Positions 17,625 to 26,025 of a stretch of DNA of 64,000 nt are shown piece after piece. The position numbers and the translations under genes are program-made. The notes beneath the pieces are model-generated. The model was not told the DNA's origin. It ran no database searches and saw only the letters and a list, made by a program, of their open reading frames with translations. This DNA comes from Chloroflexota bacterium (lineage in GTDB: Bacteria > Chloroflexota > Anaerolineae > Anaerolineales > Villigracilaceae). The stretch is from contig JACRPQ010000006.1 of the NCBI GenBank assembly GCA_016223135.1, positions 352,800 through 416,799 of the forward strand, written 5' to 3'. The stretch's first letter is position 1. Each line of letters starts with the position of its first letter.

Positions 17625-19130
17625 ATGACCATCACAGCGCCCGACTGGGTACAAGACGCCGTCTTCTACCAAATCTTCCCCGACCGTTTCGCCAGAAGCG
17701 AGCGCAACCCCGCCCGCAATCTGCCGTTCGAAGCATGGGACACGCCGCCCACTCCGCACGGCTTCAAAGGCGGCGACCTGTACGGCGTCGCCGAAAAATT
17801 GGACTATCTGAAGGATTTGGGAATCACGGCTCTTTACCTGAACCCGATTTTTGCCTCCGCTTCGAATCACCGCTACCACGCCTACGACTATTACACGGTG
17901 GATCCGCTCCTCGGCGGGAACGATGCCTTCCGCCACTTGCTGGAGAAAGCGCATAAAAAGGACATCCGCATTGTGCTGGATGGAGTCTTCAATCACGCTT
18001 CGCGCGGCTTTTGGCAGTTTCACCACGTCCTCGAATGCGGCGACGGCTCGCCCTACAAGGATTGGTTTCACTTCGACCCTGACCGCCTGACCCGCAAAAG
18101 ACACTGGGGCGCATACCCCGGTCCGCAGGAACAGAAGGCGTTGAGTCACGGCGAACCAAGCCTGACTGCCATCGGCTATGGCGCATGGTGGAATTTGCCT
18201 GCCCTGCCCAAGTTCAAGACGGACACCCCCGCCGTGCGCGAGTTCCTCTTTGGCGTTGCCGAACACTGGATTCGCTTCGGCGCAGACGGCTGGCGGCTGG
18301 ACGTGCCGACCGAGATTGACGACGACTCGTTCTGGCAGGAGTTCCGTCAGCGCGTGCGAAAGATCAACCCCGAGGCATATATCGTCGGCGAAATCTGGCA
18401 CGAGGCGCAGCGCTGGCTGCAAGGCGACCAGTTCGACGCCATTATGAACTACGACGTGACCAAGCCCGTCATCGCCTTTTTCTCGAACGGTCACCTCGAT
18501 TTGAAGGTTCTGCACCAGCAAGCCAACTATCACGGCATTCATCACTCCATTGACGCCCACGAATTCGCCGACCGCATTGACCACAACCTGGGGCTGTACA
18601 AAAAGGACATCACCTACGCCCAGTTGAATCTGCTCGACAGTCACGATACGCCGCGTTTCCTCTCGTGCGTGGGCGGGGACAAGGCTTCGCTCAAACTGGC
18701 GTGGTTGTTCCTGTTCACCTACCCCGGCGCGCCGTGCATTTACTACGGCGATGAAATCGGCATGGAAGGTCAACACGACCCGGACTGCCGCCGTTCCTTC
18801 CCGTGGGACGAGAGCAAATGGGATCACAACCTGCGCGGATATGTCAAAGAACTCATTGCCCTGCGCAAGAAAAATCCCGCCTTGCGGCGCGGCGACTACA
18901 AACGGCTGTGGTCGGCAAACGGCACGTATGCATTCTCGCGCTCGCTCGAGGGGAAGACGTTCGTGGTGGGGCTGAATGTATCGGAGACGCCGCAGACGGT
19001 CCACGTCATGTATGAGGCGGGGAAGGCTCCCAAGCCGCTCCTCGGCGAAGCGTCCGAGATTTCGATTCGGGAAGGGCGGTTGTGGTTCACGATCCCGCCG
19101 CGCAGTGGTGTGATGCTCAAGAGCGCGTAG
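17625..19130 (+). CDS. Cytoplasmic GH13 alpha-glucosidase/maltodextrin hydrolase
   Basis: 501 residues, no signal peptide and no N-terminal Ig domain. The barrel begins DWVQDAVFYQIFPDRFARS. Catalytic Asp226 (GWRLDVP), Glu256 (VGEIW) and Asp341 (LDSHDTPR) are all present. The extended motif MNYDVTKPVIAFF is typical of maltogenic/neopullulanase-like GH13 proteins. It probably finishes breakdown of imported maltodextrins. Start ATG 17625 has GAGG upstream. It closes the mal locus and is followed by a strong terminator. Confidence 0.9.
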   Translation: MTITAPDWVQDAVFYQIFPDRFARSERNPARNLPFEAWDTPPTPHGFKGGDLYGVAEKLDYLKDLGITALYLNPIFASASNHRYHAYDYYTVDPLLGGNDAFRHLLEKAHKKDIRIVLDGVFNHASRGFWQFHHVLECGDGSPYKDWFHFDPDRLTRKRHWGAYPGPQEQKALSHGEPSLTAIGYGAWWNLPALPKFKTDTPAVREFLFGVAEHWIRFGADGWRLDVPTEIDDDSFWQEFRQRVRKINPEAYIVGEIWHEAQRWLQGDQFDAIMNYDVTKPVIAFFSNGHLDLKVLHQQANYHGIHHSIDAHEFADRIDHNLGLYKKDITYAQLNLLDSHDTPRFLSCVGGDKASLKLAWLFLFTYPGAPCIYYGDEIGMEGQHDPDCRRSFPWDESKWDHNLRGYVKELIALRKKNPALRRGDYKRLWSANGTYAFSRSLEGKTFVVGLNVSETPQTVHVMYEAGKAPKPLLGEASEISIREGRLWFTIPPRSGVMLKSA

Positions 19131-19165
19131 AATGCGTTCTCTGACACCTACGGCTTGATGAATCA

Positions 19166-19199
19166 CGGCGCAGGGCAAATGCCTTGCGCCGTTTTTTTT
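19166..19199. terminator. Terminator closing the mal locus
   Basis: 12-bp stem CGGCGCAGGGCA / TGCCTTGCGCCG with one G-U pair and an AA loop, followed by eight T residues. Its T-tract overlaps the stop codon of the convergent sirtuin gene. Confidence 0.9.
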
Positions 19200-19941
19200 A
19201 TCCCCACACTGCGCGGACGAGTTCGGGCAAAATCTCCCCCGATTTGCCCTGCAGGAAGAAATCGGCTTTGGGGGTGAGCGGCGTGGGATCGAGATTAACC
19301 TCGACCAACACCGCGCCGCGGTTGCGGGCGGCATACGCCAGCGAGGCAGCAGGCTGGACAACGCCCGACGTGCCAATCGAAAAGAAGACCTGACAAGCGC
19401 GCGCCGCCTCCACCGCCGCCTCAAGTTGGTCGCGCGGCAGCGCCTCGCCAAACCAGACGACATCCGGGCGGAGCAAGCCGCCGCATGCCGCACACGTTGG
19501 AACGGACTCGGTGTCGTCGCCCCAGGTTTCGGCAGGCAGGGCGCATTCGGCGCAGCGCACGCGCTGGATGTTCCCGTGCAACTCCAGCACATTTTGGCTT
19601 CCCGCCATGCGGTGCAAACCGTCCACGTTTTGGGTGATGAGGGTGAAGTAAGGCACGCGCTTTTCGATTTCGACCAGCGCGTAATGTCCGGGGTTGGGGC
19701 GCACGGCTTTGACGGCTTCACGCCGCCAGGCATACCAATCCCAGACGAGTTTGGGGTCGCGGGCAAAGGCTTGGGGGGAGGCGAGGTCTTCGGGGCGGTA
19801 TTGCGCCCATAAACCGTTTTGCGCGTCGCGGAAGGTACGGAGTCCGCTTTCCTGGGAGACGCCGGCTCCGGTCAACGCGGCAAGTTTTGAGGTCCGAAGA
19901 AGAAGCGCGAGGAGGTCAACAGGGAAGGTCACAGTCCGCAC
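19198..19941 (-). CDS. cobB: Sirtuin NAD-dependent protein deacylase
   Basis: About 247 residues. NAD-binding motifs are TGAGVSQESGLRTFRD, TQNVDGLH, catalytic His in LELHGN, and VWFGEALP. The structural zinc is held by CAEC and CAAC pairs with a short insertion between. YAWRRE at the acyl-pocket position contains Y-x2-R, which in the class III group (SIRT5, E. coli CobB) recognises negatively charged acyl groups, so desuccinylase activity is plausible. Start is GTG 19941 or GTG 19932; both overlap or abut the end of the upstream lipoprotein gene, so expression is coupled. Confidence 0.93.
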   Translation of the reverse strand: MRTVTFPVDLLALLLRTSKLAALTGAGVSQESGLRTFRDAQNGLWAQYRPEDLASPQAFARDPKLVWDWYAWRREAVKAVRPNPGHYALVEIEKRVPYFTLITQNVDGLHRMAGSQNVLELHGNIQRVRCAECALPAETWGDDTESVPTCAACGGLLRPDVVWFGEALPRDQLEAAVEAARACQVFFSIGTSGVVQPAASLAYAARNRGAVLVEVNLDPTPLTPKADFFLQGKSGEILPELVRAVWG

Positions 19942-20627
19942 TTGACGAGGGAGAGCGTGTGGTCGTAGATTTGGGTGCGTCCGAGGATTTCGTTCTTTTC
20001 GTTGACGGAGACGAACTGATATTCGATCCAGGCGTTTTTGTAATAGAAGTAGCGCCGCAGGTGACGGGGCTCGATGTTGTAATTAAACGAACCGTCTTCC
20101 AGTTTGATCATTTCGGAGCCGGCGTTCCATTCGCCGACGTTGAGGGTGTTTTGTTTGTCGCGCAGCCGCAGGAACATGTAAACGCGGTCGGTGCGGACGG
20201 GGTCTTCGACGAAGACGGTCATTTTGATGCTACGGGTGGTACAGGCGCCCTCGCCCCAATAGAGAGTGGGCGCAGAGAAGAGAATGCCCCGAAAGCCGAC
20301 ATTCTGCTCGAAGAAGGTGACTTTGCTCATGTCGTTGATGAATTCTTCCGAGAAGGTGGGCAGGGGCACCAGCGTTTGGGTGGGAGGCAATTGAGGGGTG
20401 GCAAACGCTTCGCCGCCTTCGCCAGGGATGGAGGGGAGCGGCGTGGCGGTGGGGACAGCGAAAAAGTCAACGGTGGGAATCAGGGTGACGGTCGGTTGAG
20501 GCGTGGGGGTGTCGCGCGGCGTGGTGGGAGTAGGTGTCGCCAGGAGCTGGGTCAGCTCCGGCAGTTGAAAGCCGGAACAGCCGGCAAGCAGAACAAGGAG
20601 CAGGAGAAAGGGAAGAGTCTTTTTCAT
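19929..20627 (-). CDS. Lipoprotein of unknown function, paralogue 2 of a tandem pair
   Basis: 232 residues from ATG 20627 (AGGA upstream). Signal MKKTLPFLLLLVLLAGC with lipobox Cys, then a Thr/Pro linker (TPTPTTPRDTPTPQPT), then a roughly 130-residue domain. Its landmarks align with the gene upstream: YWGEGAC, RLRDKQ, AWIEYQFV, ILGR and a final Cys near the end (LVKCGL). The two conserved cysteines probably form a disulfide outside the membrane. The family was not recognised. It overlaps the sirtuin start by 13 nt. Confidence 0.8.
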   Translation of the reverse strand: MKKTLPFLLLLVLLAGCSGFQLPELTQLLATPTPTTPRDTPTPQPTVTLIPTVDFFAVPTATPLPSIPGEGGEAFATPQLPPTQTLVPLPTFSEEFINDMSKVTFFEQNVGFRGILFSAPTLYWGEGACTTRSIKMTVFVEDPVRTDRVYMFLRLRDKQNTLNVGEWNAGSEMIKLEDGSFNYNIEPRHLRRYFYYKNAWIEYQFVSVNEKNEILGRTQIYDHTLSLVKCGL

Positions 20628-20638
20628 GGCGGGTCCTG

Positions 20639-21331
20639 TCATGGCAAGGCGCTGCAATGGGTGACAGAAATGCTGGTGCGGTTCACCGCTGAGCGTCCCA
20701 GCACGGTGCCTGCGGCGGTGGAGGCGACCAATTGGTATTGAAGCCAGGCATCCTGAAATTGGTCGTAATCCCGAATCTGGTCAAGCTCGAGTTTGTAGAA
20801 GTATGTTCCCTGGTCGTTGTCTTTCATAATGACGATGCCGCCCCACTCGGTGCCGCGCGCGCTGTATTTATCCTGCAGGCGATAGTAGAGGAGTACATAC
20901 TTGAGACGGCGCACACGGTTGACAGTGGCAGTAAACAGAATGGAGCGGCTGCCCTGACAATCACCTCCCCATACCAGTTGATTGGTGGAATGCTGAACGA
21001 ACGAGAATATGAAAGGCGAAGGGGTATTCAGGATGGGGGGCAGTGTTTCGATGGTGATGGTGGGGCGGGGTGTGCGGGTGAGGGTGGGCGTGCGGGTCGG
21101 CAGGACGCCGGGAGCAAGCGTGGCAGGCAGTTCGGTGGGCGCTTGCGTGTTGAGCGCAAACGGGTCGCGCGTGGCGGTTGGCGAAGGGAAGCGGGTGACA
21201 GTCGGCGCAGGCGTATCGGTGGGGGCGGGTGTGGCGGAAGCCGGCAGGGCAAAATCAAAGGGAATCGCAGAACATCCGCTGAGCGCAAGGACGAGAAGAA
21301 TGATGATGGTTTTTATGAAAGGGCTGTGCAT
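20639..21331 (-). CDS. Lipoprotein of unknown function, paralogue 1 of a tandem pair
   Basis: 230 residues from ATG 21331 (GAGGCAGCC upstream). The signal FIKTIIILLVLALSGC ends in a lipobox Cys, followed by a Thr/Pro linker and a C-terminal domain with VWGGDC, RLQDKY, AWLQYQLV and VLGRSAV, matching the downstream gene in order and spacing. The N-terminal linkers are unrelated in sequence. A GATACAAT box about 35 nt upstream may be the promoter. Stop is 12 bases before the next start, so the two form an operon with the sirtuin. Confidence 0.8.
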   Translation of the reverse strand: MHSPFIKTIIILLVLALSGCSAIPFDFALPASATPAPTDTPAPTVTRFPSPTATRDPFALNTQAPTELPATLAPGVLPTRTPTLTRTPRPTITIETLPPILNTPSPFIFSFVQHSTNQLVWGGDCQGSRSILFTATVNRVRRLKYVLLYYRLQDKYSARGTEWGGIVIMKDNDQGTYFYKLELDQIRDYDQFQDAWLQYQLVASTAAGTVLGRSAVNRTSISVTHCSALP

Positions 21332-21490
21332 GGCTGCCTCGAACGTATCGGCGGAACGATTGCCTCTATTGTATCCTGTTTGAGGGAGGATTGACCGCCC
21401 CTTGACCTTGCTTCCTTGTTGGGACATACGCATCATACCGCCCCGACAATTGAATCGGCAAACAAGCTTTGGCTTATGCCCGATCAGCGC

Positions 21491-21594
21491 GCGGACGTTA
21501 GAGAACGTCCGCTACGCGTTTGTTGGGAATCAGCAGTCACGAAGAACCCGCGTGGTGGGCGCTCTCTAGCGCAACGCATACGCGTTTGTTGGGA
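21491..21594. repeat. Paired-hairpin element 1 (TCTCTA family) with a 16-nt direct repeat
   Basis: Hairpin A: GCGGACGTT-AGAG-AACGTCCGC (21491-21512). Hairpin B: GCGCT-CTCT-AGCGC (21559-21572). The loops are complementary. TACGCGTTTGTTGGGA is repeated exactly at 21513-21528 and 21579-21594. Related elements are at 35869-35956 and 43782-43884. Confidence 0.7.
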
Positions 21595-21608
21595 GCATTA
21601 CATAAACG

Positions 21609-22619
21609 TCACGGCTCCCATTGCGGCTGCCAGTCGGGTTCGGGGTTATCGGTGATTTGACGGAGGTCTGAGCCGTCGGCGCGCATGATGAACAGGTCTG
21701 CCTGGTCATTGTTGCGCAGGGAGTTGAAGGCAATCCACTGTCCATCGGGGGAGTAGGCGGCGGCGGCGTTGTTGCCGCCGTCGGTGAGTTGAGCGGCGGT
21801 TTGTGCCTCTACATCAATGCGGAAGATGTCCTTGTCGCCGGGCGGACCGGCGTAGATGAGCAGGAACCTGCCGTCTGGCGACCAGTCGAGGCTGCCGCCA
21901 ATGCCCTCCAATCCCCGCGTCAGTTGACGGACGTTCGCGGCGTCGGGGTCCATGAGGAAGATTTCGTAAGAGTCGGGGCGGCTCCCTGCCATCGCAAAGG
22001 CGATGGCGCTGCCGTCGGGCGCCCAGTCTGCGGCGACGATGTCGGCGGGACCGTTGTAGAGCAGCCTGGGGTTTTTGCCGGTCACGTCCACCATCCACAA
22101 GGAGGCGGGGGTTTCGCCGGCGCGGTTGACGAAGAGGATGGTTTTTCCATCGGGGGAAAAACGCGGGGAGATGACGTTGCCAATATTTTCGGTGAGGCGA
22201 AGGAGACGCGCTCCCTCGAAAATGAAGAGGAAAAGGTCAAAATATCCGCCGTTTTGGTTGGAGGCATATACGATGGAGCCTCCCTGCGGGGAATAAGCAG
22301 GGTAGTAGTTGTGCGCCTGCACGTTGGTAATTTGGCGGTAGCCTGTGCCGTCGGCGTTGACCATGCATAATTGGTTGAAGTCACCGCGCGTGCAGGTGAA
22401 GATGAGGCGTCCGATGTTGGGTTTTGTCGGCGGGGGGAGAGGCGTGAAGGTCGGCAGAGCAGTTGGCAGGTCGGGGGCGGAGGCGTTGAAGTCCCCCAGG
22501 GTAATGTTTACGGAAGGGACGAGCAGGCACAGCCCGAGCGCAGTCAGGACGAGCAATAAGCCAACAGGCAGGCGGAAACGGGGGGAGTGTCGTCTCGAAA
22601 AGATGCGCCGTTGGGACAT
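21609..22619 (-). CDS. TolB-like WD40/PD40 beta-propeller, membrane-anchored
   Basis: 336 residues. A basic N-terminus and one membrane segment (LPVGLLLVLTALGLCLLVP) precede a Thr/Pro linker and then six PD40-type blades. Repeats of YSPQGGSIVYAS, FSPDGKTILFV, WAPDGSAIAFAM, WSPDGRFLLIYA and YSPDGQWIAFNS are visible. Such propellers bind proteins or peptidoglycan-linked partners; no enzyme site is seen. The start ATG lacks a Shine-Dalgarno site at useful distance but has TAAAAT six bases upstream. Confidence 0.88.
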   Translation of the reverse strand: MSQRRIFSRRHSPRFRLPVGLLLVLTALGLCLLVPSVNITLGDFNASAPDLPTALPTFTPLPPPTKPNIGRLIFTCTRGDFNQLCMVNADGTGYRQITNVQAHNYYPAYSPQGGSIVYASNQNGGYFDLFLFIFEGARLLRLTENIGNVISPRFSPDGKTILFVNRAGETPASLWMVDVTGKNPRLLYNGPADIVAADWAPDGSAIAFAMAGSRPDSYEIFLMDPDAANVRQLTRGLEGIGGSLDWSPDGRFLLIYAGPPGDKDIFRIDVEAQTAAQLTDGGNNAAAAYSPDGQWIAFNSLRNNDQADLFIMRADGSDLRQITDNPEPDWQPQWEP

Positions 22620-22625
22620 GGAGAA

Positions 22626-22631
22626 ATTTTA
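22626..22631 (-). promoter_or_regulatory. -10 box abutting the TolB-like gene start (leaderless candidate)
   Basis: TAAAAT on the minus strand with only six bases to the ATG at 22619 and no ribosome-binding site in between. Confidence 0.5.
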
Positions 22632-22670
22632 CCTTCTCCTGTCCAAACGGGGGCGTCCTTTGGCGATATT

Positions 22671-24731
22671 TCAGCCAAGCAGTCCGTTCAAGTCATCGGG
22701 AATGAGGGGGTGACTGAGCAGGAAGCCCTGCACGCTGTCGCAGGAAAGGGAGCGCAGGAAGGCAAGCTGCTCGTCGGTTTCCACGCCTTCGGCAATGATT
22801 TCGAGATGGAGGGAACGCCCCATCGCAAGAATCGCAGTGACGAGGGATTGGGTGTTTTGCCCGGGCTGAATGTCGCGGATGAAGGAACGGTCAATTTTGA
22901 GCGCTCGGAAGGGGAATTGCTTCAGGTAACTGAGAGAGGAGTAGCCGGTGCCAAAGTCGTCCAGTACGATTTCCACGCCCAGGGTTTTCAGTTCGGTGAT
23001 GAGTTTCATGGTGTGGTTGACATCCCGCATGGCAAGGCTCTCGGTGATTTCGAGACGCAGGCTGCTGCCGGGCAAATCCGTTTCTGAAAGAATCTGAGCC
23101 ACTTTATCCACCAAGCCTTTATCCTGAAACTGGCGCGGCGAAATGTTGACCGATACCCAAAGATGGGGATTTCTCGATTCACGCCAGATTTTGGTTTGGC
23201 GGCAGGCTGCCCGCAAAATATACTCGCCAATGGGCATAATCAGTGCGGTATCCTCCGCTACTTGAATAAATTCTGTGGGGAGAAGAACCCCTTTTTGCGG
23301 ATGCTGCCAGCGGATCAAAGCCTCCACTCCCACAGGCTTACCGGTAGTGAGGGAGATGACCGGTTGGTAGTGTATCAGCCATTCTTTGCGTTCCACCGCG
23401 CGTTTGAGTTCGCCCTCCAGCCGAATCAAATCCACAGCACTGATGTGCATGGTATCGTCGAAGACCTGATGCTGATTACCGCCCAGCGCCTTTGCCCGGT
23501 ACATGGCGGCGTCGGCATCGCGCAGGAGTTCGCCGGCGGAGGTATAACGCGGGTTGGAGATGACAATGCCCACACTGGCGGTGGTGGAGCGTTCGACGTT
23601 GCCCAGCAGAGTGGTGGTCATCAATTTTCCTTTGATGCGATCCGCCACATGGCGGGCATCGGCAACATCGCGCACGGAGTCGAGCAGGATGGCAAATTCG
23701 TCTCCGCCCAGACGCGAGACAGTATCTTCCGGGCGCAGGCTGTGCTTCAAGCGGTTCGCCGTGGTGATGAGCAATTCATCGCCCACCACATGCCCAAGGC
23801 TGTCATTGACCACTTTGAAACGGTCAAGGTCAAGAAACATGACCGCAAACAGGTCGTTGGGATTGCGCTTTGTGCGCTCGATGCGGTTTTGCAAACGGTC
23901 CAAAAAGAGCAGGCGATTGGGCAAGCCTGTCAGCGCATCGTGAACAGCGTCGTGCGCCAGCCGTTCTTCCGCCAGTTTGCGGGCGGTAATATCCGATTGC
24001 GAGCCTGCCATGCGGTACGCCGCCCCCTTGGCGTTCCGCACCGCCAATCCACGCGTGAGCACCCAAATATAAGAACCGTTGGCATGCTGGATGCGATACT
24101 CCTGCTGAAATTGAGATGTGACGCCCTTGATGTGCGCCACGAGTTCCGCCTGTACCTGCGCCTGGTCATCGGGGTGAATACGCTGAAACCATTCAATGGG
24201 ATTGGGGGCAATTTCATCGTCCTTGTGCCCCAGTATTTCCTTCCAGCGCGGTGAATAATAAATCTCGTTTGTTTCGAGATTCCAATCCCAAATGCCGTCA
24301 TTGGCGGCGCGCACTGCCAGGGCATAGCGTTCTTCGCTTTCGCGCAGTTTGCGCTCCATGCGGTGCTTGTAGAGCGTCATGGTAATGTGAAATTTCAGTT
24401 CGCGCGCATCGAAAGGCGTAAACAGCACGCCATAGGCGCGTGCCAGCATGGCGGTTTGCATGGTGAGCGTATCGGCTTGGGTGCTGATAAACAGAACGGG
24501 AATATCAAAATCGTCGTGAATTTTTCGGGCGGATTCCAACCCATTGATCTGTCCCCGCAGCTGCATCTCCATCAAAACCAGATCCGGGCGCAGTTCTTCA
24601 ACCATCTGTATAACCATCTCTCCCCGCTCTGCCTGCCCGGCAACGACATACCCTGTCTGCTCCAGCATGGAGACAATTTCCCGTGCGGTAAATGGATTAT
24701 TTTCGGCGATGAAAATTTTTTCCTTGGACAT
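22671..24731 (-). CDS. Degenerate receiver + PAS + GGDEF + EAL cyclic-di-GMP protein
   Basis: 686 residues. The receiver-like domain (1-120) has lost the phospho-acceptor: Glu55 replaces Asp in LVLMEMQL, the acidic pair is Glu10-Asn11, and the conserved Lys is Thr105 in LFTPFD. A PAS/PAC domain follows (~130-250: YYSPRWKEILGHKD, ITARK). The GGDEF domain keeps RLGGDEFAIL and the I-site RPED five residues earlier, so a cyclase with product inhibition is possible. The EAL domain keeps VEALIRW, EITES, DDFGTGYSSL and AEGVETDEQ, so phosphodiesterase activity is possible. The net activity is not predictable. Confidence 0.93.
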   Translation of the reverse strand: MSKEKIFIAENNPFTAREIVSMLEQTGYVVAGQAERGEMVIQMVEELRPDLVLMEMQLRGQINGLESARKIHDDFDIPVLFISTQADTLTMQTAMLARAYGVLFTPFDARELKFHITMTLYKHRMERKLRESEERYALAVRAANDGIWDWNLETNEIYYSPRWKEILGHKDDEIAPNPIEWFQRIHPDDQAQVQAELVAHIKGVTSQFQQEYRIQHANGSYIWVLTRGLAVRNAKGAAYRMAGSQSDITARKLAEERLAHDAVHDALTGLPNRLLFLDRLQNRIERTKRNPNDLFAVMFLDLDRFKVVNDSLGHVVGDELLITTANRLKHSLRPEDTVSRLGGDEFAILLDSVRDVADARHVADRIKGKLMTTTLLGNVERSTTASVGIVISNPRYTSAGELLRDADAAMYRAKALGGNQHQVFDDTMHISAVDLIRLEGELKRAVERKEWLIHYQPVISLTTGKPVGVEALIRWQHPQKGVLLPTEFIQVAEDTALIMPIGEYILRAACRQTKIWRESRNPHLWVSVNISPRQFQDKGLVDKVAQILSETDLPGSSLRLEITESLAMRDVNHTMKLITELKTLGVEIVLDDFGTGYSSLSYLKQFPFRALKIDRSFIRDIQPGQNTQSLVTAILAMGRSLHLEIIAEGVETDEQLAFLRSLSCDSVQGFLLSHPLIPDDLNGLLG

Positions 24732-24904
24732 GATGCTTGTCTGTCAGATTTTGCCTTTGCGCCAGTGCAAAAGACAACGGCTTACATTTCCCTTCCCAGT
24801 TTCAATCTCATCGGCGTGCCTATGCCAAAGTGTATCAAAATTCACGCATAGAGATGTTTTCAACTTTGCAAGTAATGAATTTGTAATGTTTCGCGGCTTT
24901 GCGG

Positions 24905-24936
24905 AAAAAAAACGCCAGGGGGCATCCCGCTGGCGT
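24905..24936 (-). terminator. Minus-strand intrinsic terminator upstream of the ABC ATPase
   Basis: Stem ACGCCAG / CTGGCGT (24912-24936) preceded by eight A residues, which read as a T-tract on the minus strand. No minus-strand gene ends here; it would stop antisense transcripts from entering the GGDEF/EAL gene. Confidence 0.55.
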
Positions 24937-24944
24937 GCTAAAAT
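24936..24944 (+). promoter_or_regulatory. Extended -10 abutting the ABC ATPase start (leaderless candidate)
   Basis: TGC-TAAAAT, five bases before the ATG at 24950. There is no Shine-Dalgarno sequence between. Confidence 0.5.
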
Positions 24945-24949
24945 TAGTC

Positions 24950-25942
24950 ATGCCATCCATCGAAGTTCACAACCTCCGCAAGACTTTTCAGACCAAGCGC
25001 AAAGCCGGCGGGCTGAGCGGCTCGGTGCGGTCGCTGTTTCAGCCGCAATACAGTTCCATCGAAGCGGTGCGCGGCATTTCGTTCGAGATGGAGGCGGGCG
25101 AACTGCTCGGCTTCATCGGTCCCAATGGCGCAGGCAAATCCACCACCATCAAAATGCTGACGGGCATCCTGCATCCTTCGGGCGGCGAGGCGCGGGTGCT
25201 GGGTTTCGTCCCGTGGAAAGAGCGGCAAAAACTCGCCTATCACATCGGCACAGTGTTCGGTCAGCGTCCGCAGTTGTGGTATCACCTCCCCGCCATAGAC
25301 ACGTTTCGTCTTTTCGGAAAAATCTTCGAGATGGACGACAACGAGACGAAGAAGCGCATCGCCTTCCTCGCCGAAGCCTTCGAGATTGGAGACCTGCTGG
25401 AGACCCCCGTCCGCAAACTTTCGCTCGGACAGCGAATGCGCTGTGAAGTGGCAGCCTCGCTTCTTCACCGCCCAAAACTGCTCCTGCTCGATGAGCCTTC
25501 CATTGGCTTGGACGTGGTCGCCAAAGGGCGCATCCGCGACGCCATCCGCGAAATGGCGCAAGTCGAAAAAGTGGGCGTGCTGCTTACCTCGCACGATGCC
25601 GGTGACCTCGAGGCGCTGTGCAAGCGGGTCATCATCATCAACCATGGGCAAATCGTGTACGAGGATAAGGTCTCGAATCTCAAACGCCGCTTCCTGACCT
25701 CCAAACTCGTCGAGGTGCGTTACGCCGAGCAGGTTCCCAAGTCCTTTCGCGTGGAGGGTGCAGAGGTGTTGAAGGTTGGCACCTACGGCGTGAAACTGCG
25801 CTTCGACACGCGCACCACGCCGGTGGAAAAGGTACTTGCCCACCTGACGGGCGCAGGCAGTGTGGCAGACATCACCATCTCCGACCCGCCGCTCGAAGAG
25901 GTGATTGCCAACATCTATCAAACGCAAGCCGCCCCTGCTTGA
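24950..25942 (+). CDS. ABC-2-type transporter ATPase without adjacent permease
   Basis: 330 residues from ATG 24950. Walker A GPNGAGKST, Q-loop VFGQRPQLWYHLP, signature LSLGQRMRCEVAASLL, Walker B LLLLDEPSIGLD, switch His LTSHDAGD. The C-terminal extension (~240-330) is like that of DrrA/NatA or CcmA-type exporters. No membrane permease lies next to it: oligopeptidase B follows and a diguanylate cyclase lies behind. The partner must therefore be encoded elsewhere. An alternative GTG at 24935 exists, but the ATG with its abutting -10 box is preferred. Confidence 0.9.
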   Translation: MPSIEVHNLRKTFQTKRKAGGLSGSVRSLFQPQYSSIEAVRGISFEMEAGELLGFIGPNGAGKSTTIKMLTGILHPSGGEARVLGFVPWKERQKLAYHIGTVFGQRPQLWYHLPAIDTFRLFGKIFEMDDNETKKRIAFLAEAFEIGDLLETPVRKLSLGQRMRCEVAASLLHRPKLLLLDEPSIGLDVVAKGRIRDAIREMAQVEKVGVLLTSHDAGDLEALCKRVIIINHGQIVYEDKVSNLKRRFLTSKLVEVRYAEQVPKSFRVEGAEVLKVGTYGVKLRFDTRTTPVEKVLAHLTGAGSVADITISDPPLEEVIANIYQTQAAPA

Positions 25943-26025
25943 AGGTTTGCGCGAAAGGTCATCCTCCATTTGCCGCTGCGCCAAACAGACGGCATTCACA
26001 TGTATTCCCCCAAAAAAAGAAAATC

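Noticed and set aside
17529..19766. 745-codon open frame on the minus strand across a GH13 gene and part of the sirtuin gene
   Set aside because: Antisense shadow of two well-supported genes with full catalytic motifs; its translation shows no known fold and no start context. The same applies to long antisense frames at 6919-8253, 12679-13923, 14044-15216 and 16099-17250, caused by strong codon bias.
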